From NCBI GenBank assembly GCA_017380955.1, contig JAFOCZ010000150.1:1-24127 (forward strand): a stretch of 24,127 bases of DNA, read 5' to 3'. Source of the stretch: Alistipes sp. GTDB lineage: Bacteria > Bacteroidota > Bacteroidia > Bacteroidales > Rikenellaceae. Shown here piece by piece: positions 1 through 7,349 of the stretch (positions are counted from its first letter, which is position 1; each line of letters opens with the position of its first letter). The notes beneath the pieces are model-generated. The model was not told the origin of the DNA. It saw only the letters and a list, made by a program, of their open reading frames with translations, and did no database searches. The position numbers were made by a program, and so were the translations under genes.

Positions 1-15
1 AGCGGAAAAGCGGTG

Positions 16-47
16 CAAAGATAAAGCATATTTTTGAAACTTCCAAA
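16..47 (-). promoter_or_regulatory. leftward promoter, proximal copy
   Basis: On the minus strand the sequence reads TTTG (plus 44-47), a 20-nt spacer, then TATCTTTG (plus 16-23). This matches the Bacteroidota primary sigma consensus TTTG-N19/21-TAnnTTTG. The predicted start is about position 10 and transcription leaves the window to the left, so the target gene is not visible. Perfect boxes of this kind often precede rRNA, tRNA or other strongly expressed genes; that is inference. Confidence 0.75.
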
Positions 48-88
48 TATTTTGAAAACTTTTTTCGAAAAATATTTCTAAGAACCTC

Positions 89-126
89 CCCGCAACTCCA
101 GGATAACCTCTATCCCTCATTGCGGG
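89..126. repeat. nested inverted repeat at predicted transcript 5' end
   Basis: Outer arms CCCGCAA (89-95) and TTGCGGG (120-126) enclose inner arms GGATA (101-105) and TATCC (111-115) around a 5-nt loop. On the minus strand the hairpin would form at the very 5' end of RNA from the distal leftward promoter. It has no T-tract directly after it, so it is not an obvious terminator. Confidence 0.5.
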
Positions 127-128
127 CG

Positions 129-159
129 CAAAGATACTACTTATTTCTTACATTCCAAA
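129..159 (-). promoter_or_regulatory. leftward promoter, distal copy
   Basis: On the minus strand TTTG (plus 156-159) is separated by 19 nt from TATCTTTG (plus 129-136), again a full Bacteroidota consensus. It lies 113 bp upstream of the proximal copy and shares flanking words with it (GCAAAGATA, TTCCAAAT), so the pair looks like a duplicated promoter. The predicted start, about 123, falls at the edge of a nested hairpin (89-126). Confidence 0.75.
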
Positions 160-285
160 TATATTTACAAATATTTTTAGTTATTTCTTATATTTTTTTA
201 AGAACTCCCGCCACACCTATATTTATATATATAAGGGGAAACAGGGCAAATTGGGGCTGAGATATGGCATTTCGGAATATTTTCG

Positions 286-293
286 TACCTTTG
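286..293 (+). promoter_or_regulatory. -7 box for the C11 peptidase gene
   Basis: TACCTTTG matches TAnnTTTG exactly and sits 23 nt before the ATG at 317, predicting a leader of roughly 15-17 nt. No good TTTG is seen at the usual -33 spacing, so this promoter may be weak or regulated. Confidence 0.5.
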
Positions 294-316
294 CTTGGAT
301 TTGACACACATATAGA

Positions 317-1603
317 ATGACTCTCATACGCTCGATATACCGCATAACAGTGTTGTTATTGTGTTGCACGCTTCTGGTGATGTGCAGCGACAGCCCAACA
401 ACAGTAATCATCATTCCAAACAATGATGACAAACCGACATACACAATAATGTACTATGCTGTGGGTGGCGCGACTCTCGACGAAGCAATAGAGGAGAGTG
501 TGGAGCGTGCGGAGAAGATTGCAGCAACAAATGTGAGGATGACAGGTTGCATAAAGTGGACAAAGGGTTATGTCTCGGGACTAAGCAATGGCGAGGGCGA
601 GGTAATAAGATTTGTGTCGCAGGGGAAGAGCGAGACCGAGATTGAGAAGATTGGTGATAACAACTGGGCGATGTCGGAGCCTGAGCATATAGCAGAGTTC
701 TTAGAGTGGAGTCGTGAGGTTGCGCCAGCAGATCACTACATACTTGTGGTTGCGGGACACGGCAATGGCTGGAGCCCCTCGGCGGATGGCACTCGTGGCA
801 CATTGCGAGATACCGACCTCGGGCAATACACAACCATAGAAGAGTTATGCGAGGGCATAGAGCGTGGTTGTACTACTTTCAGGATGATTCAGATGATTTC
901 GTGCTCGGCAAACGCGATGGAGTACATAACGCCATTGTCGCAATATGCCGATTACATACTAGCGTCGAGCCATATATCGGTGATGCTATCGTCGGAGTTG
1001 GCATTCCTGAAGAACGAGTTGAAGGATATCAAGAGTGATGTGGATTTTGAGAAATCTTTGAGCCACTACCTCAACGACATAAATAGCGATATTAAGTCGA
1101 ATGAGGCAGCCAAGAGTGAAACTCTCGACTTTATACTTACGGAGTGCAAAAGTTTTGCAGCACTGAACGAGGCTATAGCAGATTTCACAAAGGCGCTGGT
1201 AGAGGTCTACGAAAGCGAAGATAAGGATGTCATCACAACGCTTGAAGAGAGTATTGCAAAGGCGTACTACCTAAGTCAGGAGGCGCTGATACCCGAAGAG
1301 GAGGAGCGCAGGGCATATACGTATGACATTGTGGACATCGCACGATGTGCCGCGAAGGGGTGTGAGGCGTTAGCGGAGTATGCCGAGGCGATAGAGAGGC
1401 GAGCCGAGGAGGCGAGGGTGAAGCACTGCATAAGGAATCTGCCGGCAGAGGTTAGCGAGGTTTACTATGGTGTGACACTGACAAACGCAGAGAAATGGAC
1501 AGAACGAGGATATGAGGCTGCTGGATATGAGCAGACGTTATTTAACCGCGAGACACAATGGGCGGAGTTTCTGAAGCGAAACAACGCAGAAATAAGATAT
1601 TAA
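317..1603 (+). CDS. clostripain-like (C11) cysteine peptidase lipoprotein
   Basis: This is a predicted surface or periplasmic lipoprotein of the clostripain (C11, caspase-like fold) family, which cleaves after Arg or Lys. The N-terminus is a hydrophobic signal with a lipobox ending LVMC (Cys23), followed by a polar linker. The peptidase core begins near residue 42 (YTIMYYAVGG). The catalytic His is H148 in VVAGHGNGW and the nucleophile is probably Cys196 in MISCSANAMEY. Family members usually have Asp two residues before this Cys (DAC); here it is Ser194-Cys-like context (I-S-C), so activity needs caution. A charged, largely helical region follows from about 225. At 428 residues it is a normal single-domain size. 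It is monocistronic: its own -7 box lies upstream and a hairpin at 1608 follows, converging on the iron operon. The family call rests on the His and Cys motifs. Confidence 0.8.
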   Translation: MTLIRSIYRITVLLLCCTLLVMCSDSPTTVIIIPNNDDKPTYTIMYYAVGGATLDEAIEESVERAEKIAATNVRMTGCIKWTKGYVSGLSNGEGEVIRFVSQGKSETEIEKIGDNNWAMSEPEHIAEFLEWSREVAPADHYILVVAGHGNGWSPSADGTRGTLRDTDLGQYTTIEELCEGIERGCTTFRMIQMISCSANAMEYITPLSQYADYILASSHISVMLSSELAFLKNELKDIKSDVDFEKSLSHYLNDINSDIKSNEAAKSETLDFILTECKSFAALNEAIADFTKALVEVYESEDKDVITTLEESIAKAYYLSQEALIPEEEERRAYTYDIVDIARCAAKGCEALAEYAEAIERRAEEARVKHCIRNLPAEVSEVYYGVTLTNAEKWTERGYEAAGYEQTLFNRETQWAEFLKRNNAEIRY

Positions 1604-1607
1604 ACAA

Positions 1608-1635
1608 AAGAGTGACCGCATCAGCAGTCACTCTT
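1608..1635. terminator. bidirectional terminator hairpin
   Basis: Arms AAGAGTGAC (1608-1616) and GTCACTCTT (1627-1635) form a perfect 9-bp stem with a 10-nt loop. A T-rich run follows on the plus strand and TTTTGTTT follows on the minus strand. It sits between convergent stops at 1603 and 1643 and can serve both genes. Confidence 0.85.
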
Positions 1636-1642
1636 CATTTTA

Positions 1643-2761
1643 TTATTTGAGGCACTTCTCACACTTATTGTCGCAGCGCTTGGCAAAGACTCGCTTAAAC
1701 CATAGGTAGTAACCTGTGATAGGCAGCGTAGCGCCGAGCATAGCAGCCAAAAACCACAACACGCGGGTGAAGAGTCCACCCCAATTACCAACGTGGAGAG
1801 CATAGAGCCAGCCACCTATCTTCTGACGGCGTGGTGAGTCGGCATACTCCACGACAGAAATTATCTCACCTGTGGCACTATCGAAGGTATATCTATCCTG
1901 GGCGCGAGGGTTACCAATGCCTGTCAACTTAACAGATGCGCTACCCACAGCAAGGGTTACATCACCGTGATGCTCGTAGCGTGCTGCGACATCCGCGTAT
2001 AGATCCTCCCACACTGCGTAGGGTGAGGATGCGTCGGAGGTGGCGCGCTGAGGCTTGGGCGAAGAGGCTGAAGTGTCGACACCAAAGAGGCGGTATACAC
2101 CATTGCGATACCACTCGAATGACCAGGTAAGACCTGTGAGGGCCATAGCGAGCACGAGGAGTGCGGCATAGATGCCACCTGTGACGTGCAGGTCGTAGAG
2201 GAAGCGTCGCCAGCCACGGCGTAGCGCTATCTTGGAGCGGTTTTTCCACATAGCAACGCTACGGGGAATCCACAACACGATGCCCGTGATGAGCAGCACG
2301 GCACAGACTATGGTGCTGACACCGACAATCATCTTACCCCAATAGATAGCCCCCTTATCCTCGGGGCGAGAGTCCATAAGCCAGCGGTGGAGGCGGAACA
2401 TCGTAGCGAAAAACTTGAGGCGCTCGGGACGACCAAGTACCTCGCCGCTATACTGGTCTACATACATCGCAGCGTGCTTGGGCGCAGAGAGCGTTACCTT
2501 CCAGGTGCGCTCGGCATCGGGAGAGATGACCACGCCTGTGATATGCTGATCCTCCGTAAGCATAGGCTCTACGGCAGCGATAGCCTCGGCAAAGGTAATC
2601 TTGGAGTCGGTGACACGCTCAACGAAGTAGTAGCGGCGTTGCAGAGACTCGGTGACCTCCTTCTCGAAGATGAGCATAGCGCCCGAGAAGCAGATGATGG
2701 TGATGACAACACCAAAGGGCAATGAGAGCCAAAGGTGTATATTCTTGATAAACTTCTTCAT
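1643..2761 (-). CDS. PepSY-domain inner-membrane protein (XusC-like)
   Basis: This is a PepSY-associated transmembrane protein, the inner-membrane member of a siderophore-uptake cassette. In B. thetaiotaomicron the equivalent XusC is thought to act on the iron complex after outer-membrane import, perhaps as a reductase. Four membrane spans are visible near residues 13-33, 143-165, 194-216 and 334-355. Between spans 1 and 2 is a PepSY module (about 52-112: FAEAIAAVEPML, then the typical MYVDQYSGEVLG), and a second periplasmic segment lies at about 225-330 with YTFDSATGEIISV. FRLHRWLMD (122-130) and LYDLHVTGG (188-196) carry His residues typical of the family and possibly heme or metal ligands. 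The tail ends in CDNKCEKC, an unusual cysteine pair near the C-terminus. It starts 9 nt after the lipoprotein gene, so it is the last gene of the operon. Length 372 is normal. Confidence 0.85.
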   Translation of the reverse strand: MKKFIKNIHLWLSLPFGVVITIICFSGAMLIFEKEVTESLQRRYYFVERVTDSKITFAEAIAAVEPMLTEDQHITGVVISPDAERTWKVTLSAPKHAAMYVDQYSGEVLGRPERLKFFATMFRLHRWLMDSRPEDKGAIYWGKMIVGVSTIVCAVLLITGIVLWIPRSVAMWKNRSKIALRRGWRRFLYDLHVTGGIYAALLVLAMALTGLTWSFEWYRNGVYRLFGVDTSASSPKPQRATSDASSPYAVWEDLYADVAARYEHHGDVTLAVGSASVKLTGIGNPRAQDRYTFDSATGEIISVVEYADSPRRQKIGGWLYALHVGNWGGLFTRVLWFLAAMLGATLPITGYYLWFKRVFAKRCDNKCEKCLK

Positions 2762-2770
2762 ACTCAGCGG

Positions 2771-4174
2771 TTAGTTGAGAGGTGAGAGGCGACCTACGGC
2801 GCGAAGTGTCGTAGCCTGGACAGTGAGACCCTTGGTGGCTGCGGCGGTGTGGGTGTCGATGACATAAACCGAAGGATAATCGTTGGTGAGGCTAAGGGTT
2901 ACATATGCCTTACCATCCTCGACATATGGCTCGTTGCCGAAGCCCGAGATATGCTCCGCAGAGGGCAAACCCTCGACATACTTAAACTCCGAGGTTGCTG
3001 CGTCGAAGATTGCAAGGCGATTGGCAACCATAGTCTTGCCAGGCTCCAACACGCTATCGTACATAAGCATCAGGAACTTATCACCACCGATATACCAGGT
3101 GCGCTGGAACGACAGACCATCGGTGAGTTGCTCGAGGTTTACATAGTAGCCTGCGTCGAAGTCCTCAGCACCAGCCTTGATGCGCACAACACCCGCAGGG
3201 AGCGAGGTACGCTGACGCTCGTCGCTCATAGTTTTGGCATAGGATGGAGAGAAGACATAGATATCGCCACCATCCGTTGCCCACACCATCTGATAGTATT
3301 GTGATTTGTTGCGACCTGCGGCATAACTAATCTTGTCGGTGCGCAGGAGGCGCTTACCCGAGAGGGTCTCATCGTCGAAGATGGCAACCCAGCACTCATC
3401 GGGATACTGCGTCCACTGCAACTCGCCCTCCTTATATGAGCCACTACCCGAGCCACCGGCCTCGGTCTTGACCAAATCCTCGTAGCCATCGCGAATCCAC
3501 TTACCATCGCCACTCTTAACACCATACTGGCTCAAGCCCATAGCCACAGCAGCGGTGTAGAGTTTTGAGCCTACCTGCTCGAGACCCGCAAAGGTTACAA
3601 ACTCGCCATTGCCGAGGAAGTTCTCCGAGAGGTACTGCTCCTCGAGGGTGTTGTTGGTGGTGTAGGTCTCATCCTCGACATTGAGCAACGAGATAAGGAT
3701 AGCCTTTGGCAAATAGCCATTCTCGTCGGCCATCTCCTGAGGGCCATCGCCCGTAGAGGTGGTCATAACATAGTTGCCATAGACACCCACCGTGGTGAAG
3801 CGGCGCACGGCATACTCCGCAGAGCGTGGCGAGAGAGTGTAGTCGGCATTCATAACATAGGAGCGTGTAGTGCCAGCATTACCCTGGTTGTAGGTGAGAC
3901 CATAGAGATACTTATCGCCCCAAAATACCCAGTACGAAGCACCATCGTTGACCAAACCCTGCTCCATACCTATAACACCGCCATCGAGCGACGATGCGCT
4001 GAGGAGTGCGTTTGTCGTAGTATTGGAGAATGTACCCTCAGAGGCAATGACATAGGGGCGCTCTGAGCCGTTGTCAGGAGATGGTTTCTGGTGTGGATTG
4101 TTAACCTCGCACGCCATAGTTGCCAAGAGGGCAATGGCAGCGATAATCATCTTTGATAGAACTTTTGTTTTCAT
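2771..4174 (-). CDS. DUF4374 siderophore-binding lipoprotein (XusB-like)
   Basis: This is a DUF4374-family lipoprotein. The B. thetaiotaomicron relative XusB is a surface or vesicle lipoprotein that captures ferric enterobactin for the partner receptor. The signal peptide ends in a lipobox TMAC (Cys22), followed by a polar, Pro/Asn/Ser-rich linker to about residue 40. The mature protein is a mixed beta sequence with repeated strand-turn patterns (for example YVIASEG, YWVFWGDKYLYGL, YGNYVMTTSTGDGPQ, WYIGGDKFLMLMYD, KAYVTLSLTNDYPSVYVID), consistent with a beta-propeller. It lies between the receptor gene (27 nt upstream) and the PepSY gene (9 nt downstream), the same order as xusABC. The ligand cannot be told from sequence: family and synteny support an iron-chelate role, the exact siderophore is inference. 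Confidence 0.85.
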   Translation of the reverse strand: MKTKVLSKMIIAAIALLATMACEVNNPHQKPSPDNGSERPYVIASEGTFSNTTTNALLSASSLDGGVIGMEQGLVNDGASYWVFWGDKYLYGLTYNQGNAGTTRSYVMNADYTLSPRSAEYAVRRFTTVGVYGNYVMTTSTGDGPQEMADENGYLPKAILISLLNVEDETYTTNNTLEEQYLSENFLGNGEFVTFAGLEQVGSKLYTAAVAMGLSQYGVKSGDGKWIRDGYEDLVKTEAGGSGSGSYKEGELQWTQYPDECWVAIFDDETLSGKRLLRTDKISYAAGRNKSQYYQMVWATDGGDIYVFSPSYAKTMSDERQRTSLPAGVVRIKAGAEDFDAGYYVNLEQLTDGLSFQRTWYIGGDKFLMLMYDSVLEPGKTMVANRLAIFDAATSEFKYVEGLPSAEHISGFGNEPYVEDGKAYVTLSLTNDYPSVYVIDTHTAAATKGLTVQATTLRAVGRLSPLN

Positions 4175-4201
4175 ATAATCACGTTTTTAATTAATAACAC
4201 A

Positions 4202-6625
4202 TTAACGACCACCAAATGCCACACGCAACTTGGCGTAGAAGGCTCGGCTCGCCTTTTGAAGGCTGAAGTTGTCGTAGAGAGCCTCGTTGGTGATATTGCG
4301 ACACTCTACGGATATGTTGTACTTACCACCCTGGATAGCATAACTTACTGAGATGTTGTGCGATAGTTGCGTAGGCACCATATAATCGTCCTTGTTAGTA
4401 CCTATACGCGAAGAGTAGTAGTAGAAGTTGTGAAGATACTGGTTGTCGTAGCGCACAGCGAGGCTATTACCCTTGAAGAAGGCATCGCGCCACGTAAGCG
4501 TTACATCACCATCGGCGAAGAGGTATGGGATATTGGGCATACGGTCACCATAGCCAAGGTTGGGCATAGAGGTAGTGCCGATGGCAATAGGCATATTGTC
4601 ACGCACATCCATATAGGATACGTTGCCACCAACCGACAACCACTCGCCAAAGGAGTAGCGTGCAGAGAGGGTCACTCCCCACGTGCGGACACGTCCATAG
4701 TTGATGTATGAGGCAGCACTCTTGCCACCACTGATATCGACAATGTTACGCTGAATGTAGTCGCGGGTGTCGCGCCATACGAAGCCTCCGTCGAGGTACA
4801 AGGCGTGTAGGTTATCAGCGCCATAGGTGTCGCTGTAGGAGATATTGAGGTTGATATTATCGCTGCTCTCGGGGCGTAAGCCGATGTCTCCCATCTCGAG
4901 ATCCTCATCGCCAAACATCTCCTCGATAGTTGGCAGACGGTAGGCACGCTCATACGACACCTTAGCCTGAAGTGCCGAGGTGATGAAGTATGTGCCGGCG
5001 ATGCCATAGCCGAGGGCATCCTCGCGGCGTGTGGTGCGCACAAAGTCGCTGGCGTTGGCATTCGTAGCGATAGGACCTGCTACATCCAAGGCGTAGTATT
5101 TCGCAAAGAGCGAGGCGTTCCATCGCTTGGATGGCGAGAGGCGATACTGCAAGCCTGTGATATTCTTGATGGTATGCTTGTCGATGGCATCCTCCTCGGG
5201 ACTATTGGCAAGCAATGAGGTGTTGTGGCGTGTGAAGGCATTGAAGACGTGGTTGAGCGTGATGCTATGACCACGGGCAATGCGATAGTTGAGCGTGGCG
5301 GTGGCATTCCAATTGTCATTATTGGAACGCGAGTGCTGGTATGACTGCTCGCCAGGAGAGTTCAGGCGATGAGTCACACCAAGCCAGTTATACTTGTACT
5401 GCGCAGTGTCGATGTTTGTCGTAATATTACGGTTGTAGTTAGCAGTGAGAGTGAGGTCCAAGCCCTCGGTGAAGAGGTTACGCTTCTGATACTCCACAGA
5501 GGGCATCAGTGAGTAGCCACGGCGGTGCTTATCGCCATAGACAATCTCCTGACGCACACCATTTTGTATCTCCTTGTACATATGTGAGTAGTTCACAGCA
5601 AAGACCAGACGGTCTGCCCAGCGCTTGCCGACAACGCCAACCTTGGCAACGACACTCTCATTGTGGTAGGTGTCGTGGAAACGCTCCGCACTCACCAACT
5701 TCGACCTGTCGATACGTCCTGTTGCAAAGTCCTCGATGGGAACATCGACACGATAGTTATTGTCGGAGTAGTTCTGGAAGGCATATACCTCCCACATAAA
5801 GCCATTGTCGAGGGTCTGCCCTGCGTTGAGCGTAGAGCGGTGGGTGTTGAACGAGCCAAAGGAGTATGAGGCATCGGCATACCAACTACGGCGCGACTTA
5901 TTGGTCACGATGTTGACAACACCACCCAAAGCATCAGCACCAAAGCCTACGGGGACTACGCCACGGTATACCTCGATGCGCTCGGCATAGCCCGCAGGGA
6001 TGTTATTCAGCGAGAATGCACCGCCAACACCCTCCTGAGGTACGCCGTCGATGAAAATTTTGACGTGCTTACCCGAGAAGCCATCTACCGAGAGCGACAT
6101 ATCGGAGCCCACGCCACCCGACTCACGGAGACGGATACCCGGAGCGCGTGACATAGCATCGGAGATGCTCTGCGTGGTATTCTGCAACGACTTGGTGTCG
6201 ACAGCCACGGCGTTAAATGCCGAGCGACGCAGATGTCCCACACCCGATGCCGAGACCACAACCTGCTCGATGCCCGTAGCCTCGGTGCGAAGTGCTACAT
6301 CCAACGTGTTACGACCCTCCGCCACAGAGATACTCTTCTGCTCGGTGGCATAACCCAACATCTGCACCACGATATCACGCTCGCCCTGCTCCACAGTGAG
6401 GCGATAGCGACCCTCCGAATCAGCGGTAGTGCCGTTGGTAGTGCCACTGACGTATATCGTAGTGTAGGGAAGAGGATTACCCTCGTGGTCGGTGACAACA
6501 CCCTCGATGAGCGCGGTGCGTGGTGGCTCGGTGGCGCTAACGGGCTGAGTAACGAGCATCGCGCATATAATATATATAAGGTATAGCGGTTGTTTTAGTA
6601 GTCGTGTCATCATAATTTTTCGCAT
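4202..6625 (-). CDS. TonB-dependent siderophore receptor (XusA-like)
   Basis: This is an outer-membrane TonB-dependent receptor, the entry pore of the cassette. From the N-terminus there is a signal peptide ending near VSA-TEPP, a carboxypeptidase-regulatory-like domain (roughly residues 40-115 of the mature precursor, IEGVVTDHEGNPLPYTTIYV), a plug with SDAMSRAPGIRLRESGG, IFIDGVPQEG and the RIEVYRGVVPVGFGADALGG block, then a beta-barrel of about 550 residues ending FYAKLRVAFGGR. I place the start at 6625 (MRKIMMTR) rather than the upstream in-frame ATG at 6655, because the latter overlaps the predicted -7 box (6639-6646). The ATGs at 6613 and 6610 give an even better leader length and a shorter signal peptide. 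It lies first in the operon, followed by the DUF4374 lipoprotein and the PepSY protein, which points to iron or siderophore rather than glycan uptake; no SusD partner is present. Confidence 0.9.
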   Translation of the reverse strand: MRKIMMTRLLKQPLYLIYIICAMLVTQPVSATEPPRTALIEGVVTDHEGNPLPYTTIYVSGTTNGTTADSEGRYRLTVEQGERDIVVQMLGYATEQKSISVAEGRNTLDVALRTEATGIEQVVVSASGVGHLRRSAFNAVAVDTKSLQNTTQSISDAMSRAPGIRLRESGGVGSDMSLSVDGFSGKHVKIFIDGVPQEGVGGAFSLNNIPAGYAERIEVYRGVVPVGFGADALGGVVNIVTNKSRRSWYADASYSFGSFNTHRSTLNAGQTLDNGFMWEVYAFQNYSDNNYRVDVPIEDFATGRIDRSKLVSAERFHDTYHNESVVAKVGVVGKRWADRLVFAVNYSHMYKEIQNGVRQEIVYGDKHRRGYSLMPSVEYQKRNLFTEGLDLTLTANYNRNITTNIDTAQYKYNWLGVTHRLNSPGEQSYQHSRSNNDNWNATATLNYRIARGHSITLNHVFNAFTRHNTSLLANSPEEDAIDKHTIKNITGLQYRLSPSKRWNASLFAKYYALDVAGPIATNANASDFVRTTRREDALGYGIAGTYFITSALQAKVSYERAYRLPTIEEMFGDEDLEMGDIGLRPESSDNINLNISYSDTYGADNLHALYLDGGFVWRDTRDYIQRNIVDISGGKSAASYINYGRVRTWGVTLSARYSFGEWLSVGGNVSYMDVRDNMPIAIGTTSMPNLGYGDRMPNIPYLFADGDVTLTWRDAFFKGNSLAVRYDNQYLHNFYYYSSRIGTNKDDYMVPTQLSHNISVSYAIQGGKYNISVECRNITNEALYDNFSLQKASRAFYAKLRVAFGGR

Positions 6626-6638
6626 AGTTTTACGATGA

Positions 6639-6670
6639 CAAAAGTACAGCACCACAGCAAATTACACAAT
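6639..6670 (-). promoter_or_regulatory. promoter of the xus-like operon
   Basis: On the minus strand ATTG (plus 6667-6670) is followed after 20 nt by TACTTTTG (plus 6639-6646), matching TAnnTTTG. The predicted start is about 6633, leaving only a few nucleotides before the ATG at 6625 but about 20 before 6613. No classic Fur box was recognised by eye. Confidence 0.55.
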
Positions 6671-6698
6671 CGCCGAATTTAGGGGAATTGCGTACTAC

Positions 6699-6720
6699 TA
6701 TCCCCCAAAATGTGGGGATA
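6699..6720. repeat. palindrome upstream of the xus-like promoter
   Basis: Perfect 7-bp arms TATCCCC (6699-6705) and GGGGATA (6714-6720) flank an 8-nt centre, about 30 bp upstream of the -33 element. It may be an operator. It could also be a second hairpin behind the amidohydrolase terminator at 6726. Confidence 0.4.
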
Positions 6721-6725
6721 AAAAA

Positions 6726-6754
6726 AGAGTCTGCCCAACGAGTAGGCAGACTCT
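6726..6754 (-). terminator. terminator of the SUI1-rlmH-amidohydrolase operon
   Basis: Perfect 10-bp arms AGAGTCTGCC (6726-6735) and GGCAGACTCT (6745-6754) enclose a 9-nt loop. On the minus strand the stem is followed by a run of T residues (plus 6719-6726 is A-rich), right after the stop at 6774. Confidence 0.9.
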
Positions 6755-6773
6755 AAGCCTTAGATATAACGAG

Positions 6774-7313
6774 TTATAAGATTTCGATTTGGCAGGAAGA
6801 CATAACATCCAACGCCGCACGATGCTTCTCGGGTGTAACTCCTGCACAGCAGGATGCATCAACAGCGATTGTCGCGCGGTCGTAAAAACGTGCCTTGCAC
6901 ATAATGGCGTTCGACAACACGCAGATGTCGGTGCAGAAGCCAACAAACTCTATGGTAAACTCCTCACCCTGAGCATAGTCGGCAACCCTCTGCAACAACT
7001 CCTCGCTGCCAAAGGTGGGTTTATGGATATAGGCAACCTCCACATCGTTGCGAGCACCGAGAGTCTCCGCCACAGCGGCGTTTATGCGCCAGCCATCGCT
7101 ACCCTCCACGCAGTGCACCACAGGTAGCGCCCTACCCTCCTTCGTAGCAAGATAATCCTCGGAGTGGGTATCCTGAGTAACGGCGATAAGACCTCCCTCG
7201 AAGTTCGTAATCTTCTGGCAGATATTTGCGATAGCAGCCTGGGCCTCAGCACTTCCCAACGTGCCATCCACAAAATCATTCTGCACATCCACAACAACCA
7301 ATACTCTTTTCAT
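6774..7313 (-). CDS. isochorismatase-fold cysteine hydrolase, nicotinamidase-like
   Basis: This is a cysteine amidohydrolase of the isochorismatase superfamily, most like nicotinamidase, which would turn nicotinamide into nicotinate for NAD salvage in the cytoplasm. The triad is visible: Asp9 in VVDVQNDFVDG, Lys98 in IHKPTFGS and the nucleophile Cys131 in GFCTDICVLSNA. The segment TQDTHSEDY (Asp48, His50) and His67 in LPVVHCVEG can supply the metal site seen in PncA-type enzymes. Related members hydrolyse other amides, so the substrate is not certain. Length 179 is normal. It is the last gene of a three-gene unit, 36 nt behind rlmH, and is closed by a strong hairpin at 6726. No signal peptide is present. 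Confidence 0.8.
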   Translation of the reverse strand: MKRVLVVVDVQNDFVDGTLGSAEAQAAIANICQKITNFEGGLIAVTQDTHSEDYLATKEGRALPVVHCVEGSDGWRINAAVAETLGARNDVEVAYIHKPTFGSEELLQRVADYAQGEEFTIEFVGFCTDICVLSNAIMCKARFYDRATIAVDASCCAGVTPEKHRAALDVMSSCQIEIL

Positions 7314-7349
7314 TGCTTTGATTATTAAACTGTTACTAATTCACATTAC

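Larger units (their letters stand above)
1..316. other. AT-rich intergenic region with outward promoters
   Basis: No convincing gene lies here. The stretch is AT-rich, unlike the surrounding coding DNA, and contains two imperfect copies of one unit: a leftward -7 box (CAAAGATA on the plus strand), then a TTCCAAAT segment, then AT-rich DNA and a TAAGAAC-CTCCC-like block. The copies are spaced about 113 bp apart. A rightward promoter for the first gene lies near 286. A 40-codon open frame on the minus strand (119 to the window edge) overlaps the promoter and is judged spurious. Confidence 0.7.

Noticed and set aside
1..119. 40-codon open frame on the minus strand from ATG at 119 to the window edge
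   Set aside because: It runs straight through the proximal promoter boxes and AT-rich DNA and resembles no family, so it is most likely chance.
6626..6655. Upstream ATG start for the TonB receptor
   Set aside because: It would place the start codon on top of the predicted -7 box and adds a non-signal-like stretch before the real signal peptide.
1643..6655. Iron cassette as a SusCD-type glycan locus
   Set aside because: There is no SusD-like protein or glycoside hydrolase; DUF4374 and PepSY partners point to siderophore uptake.
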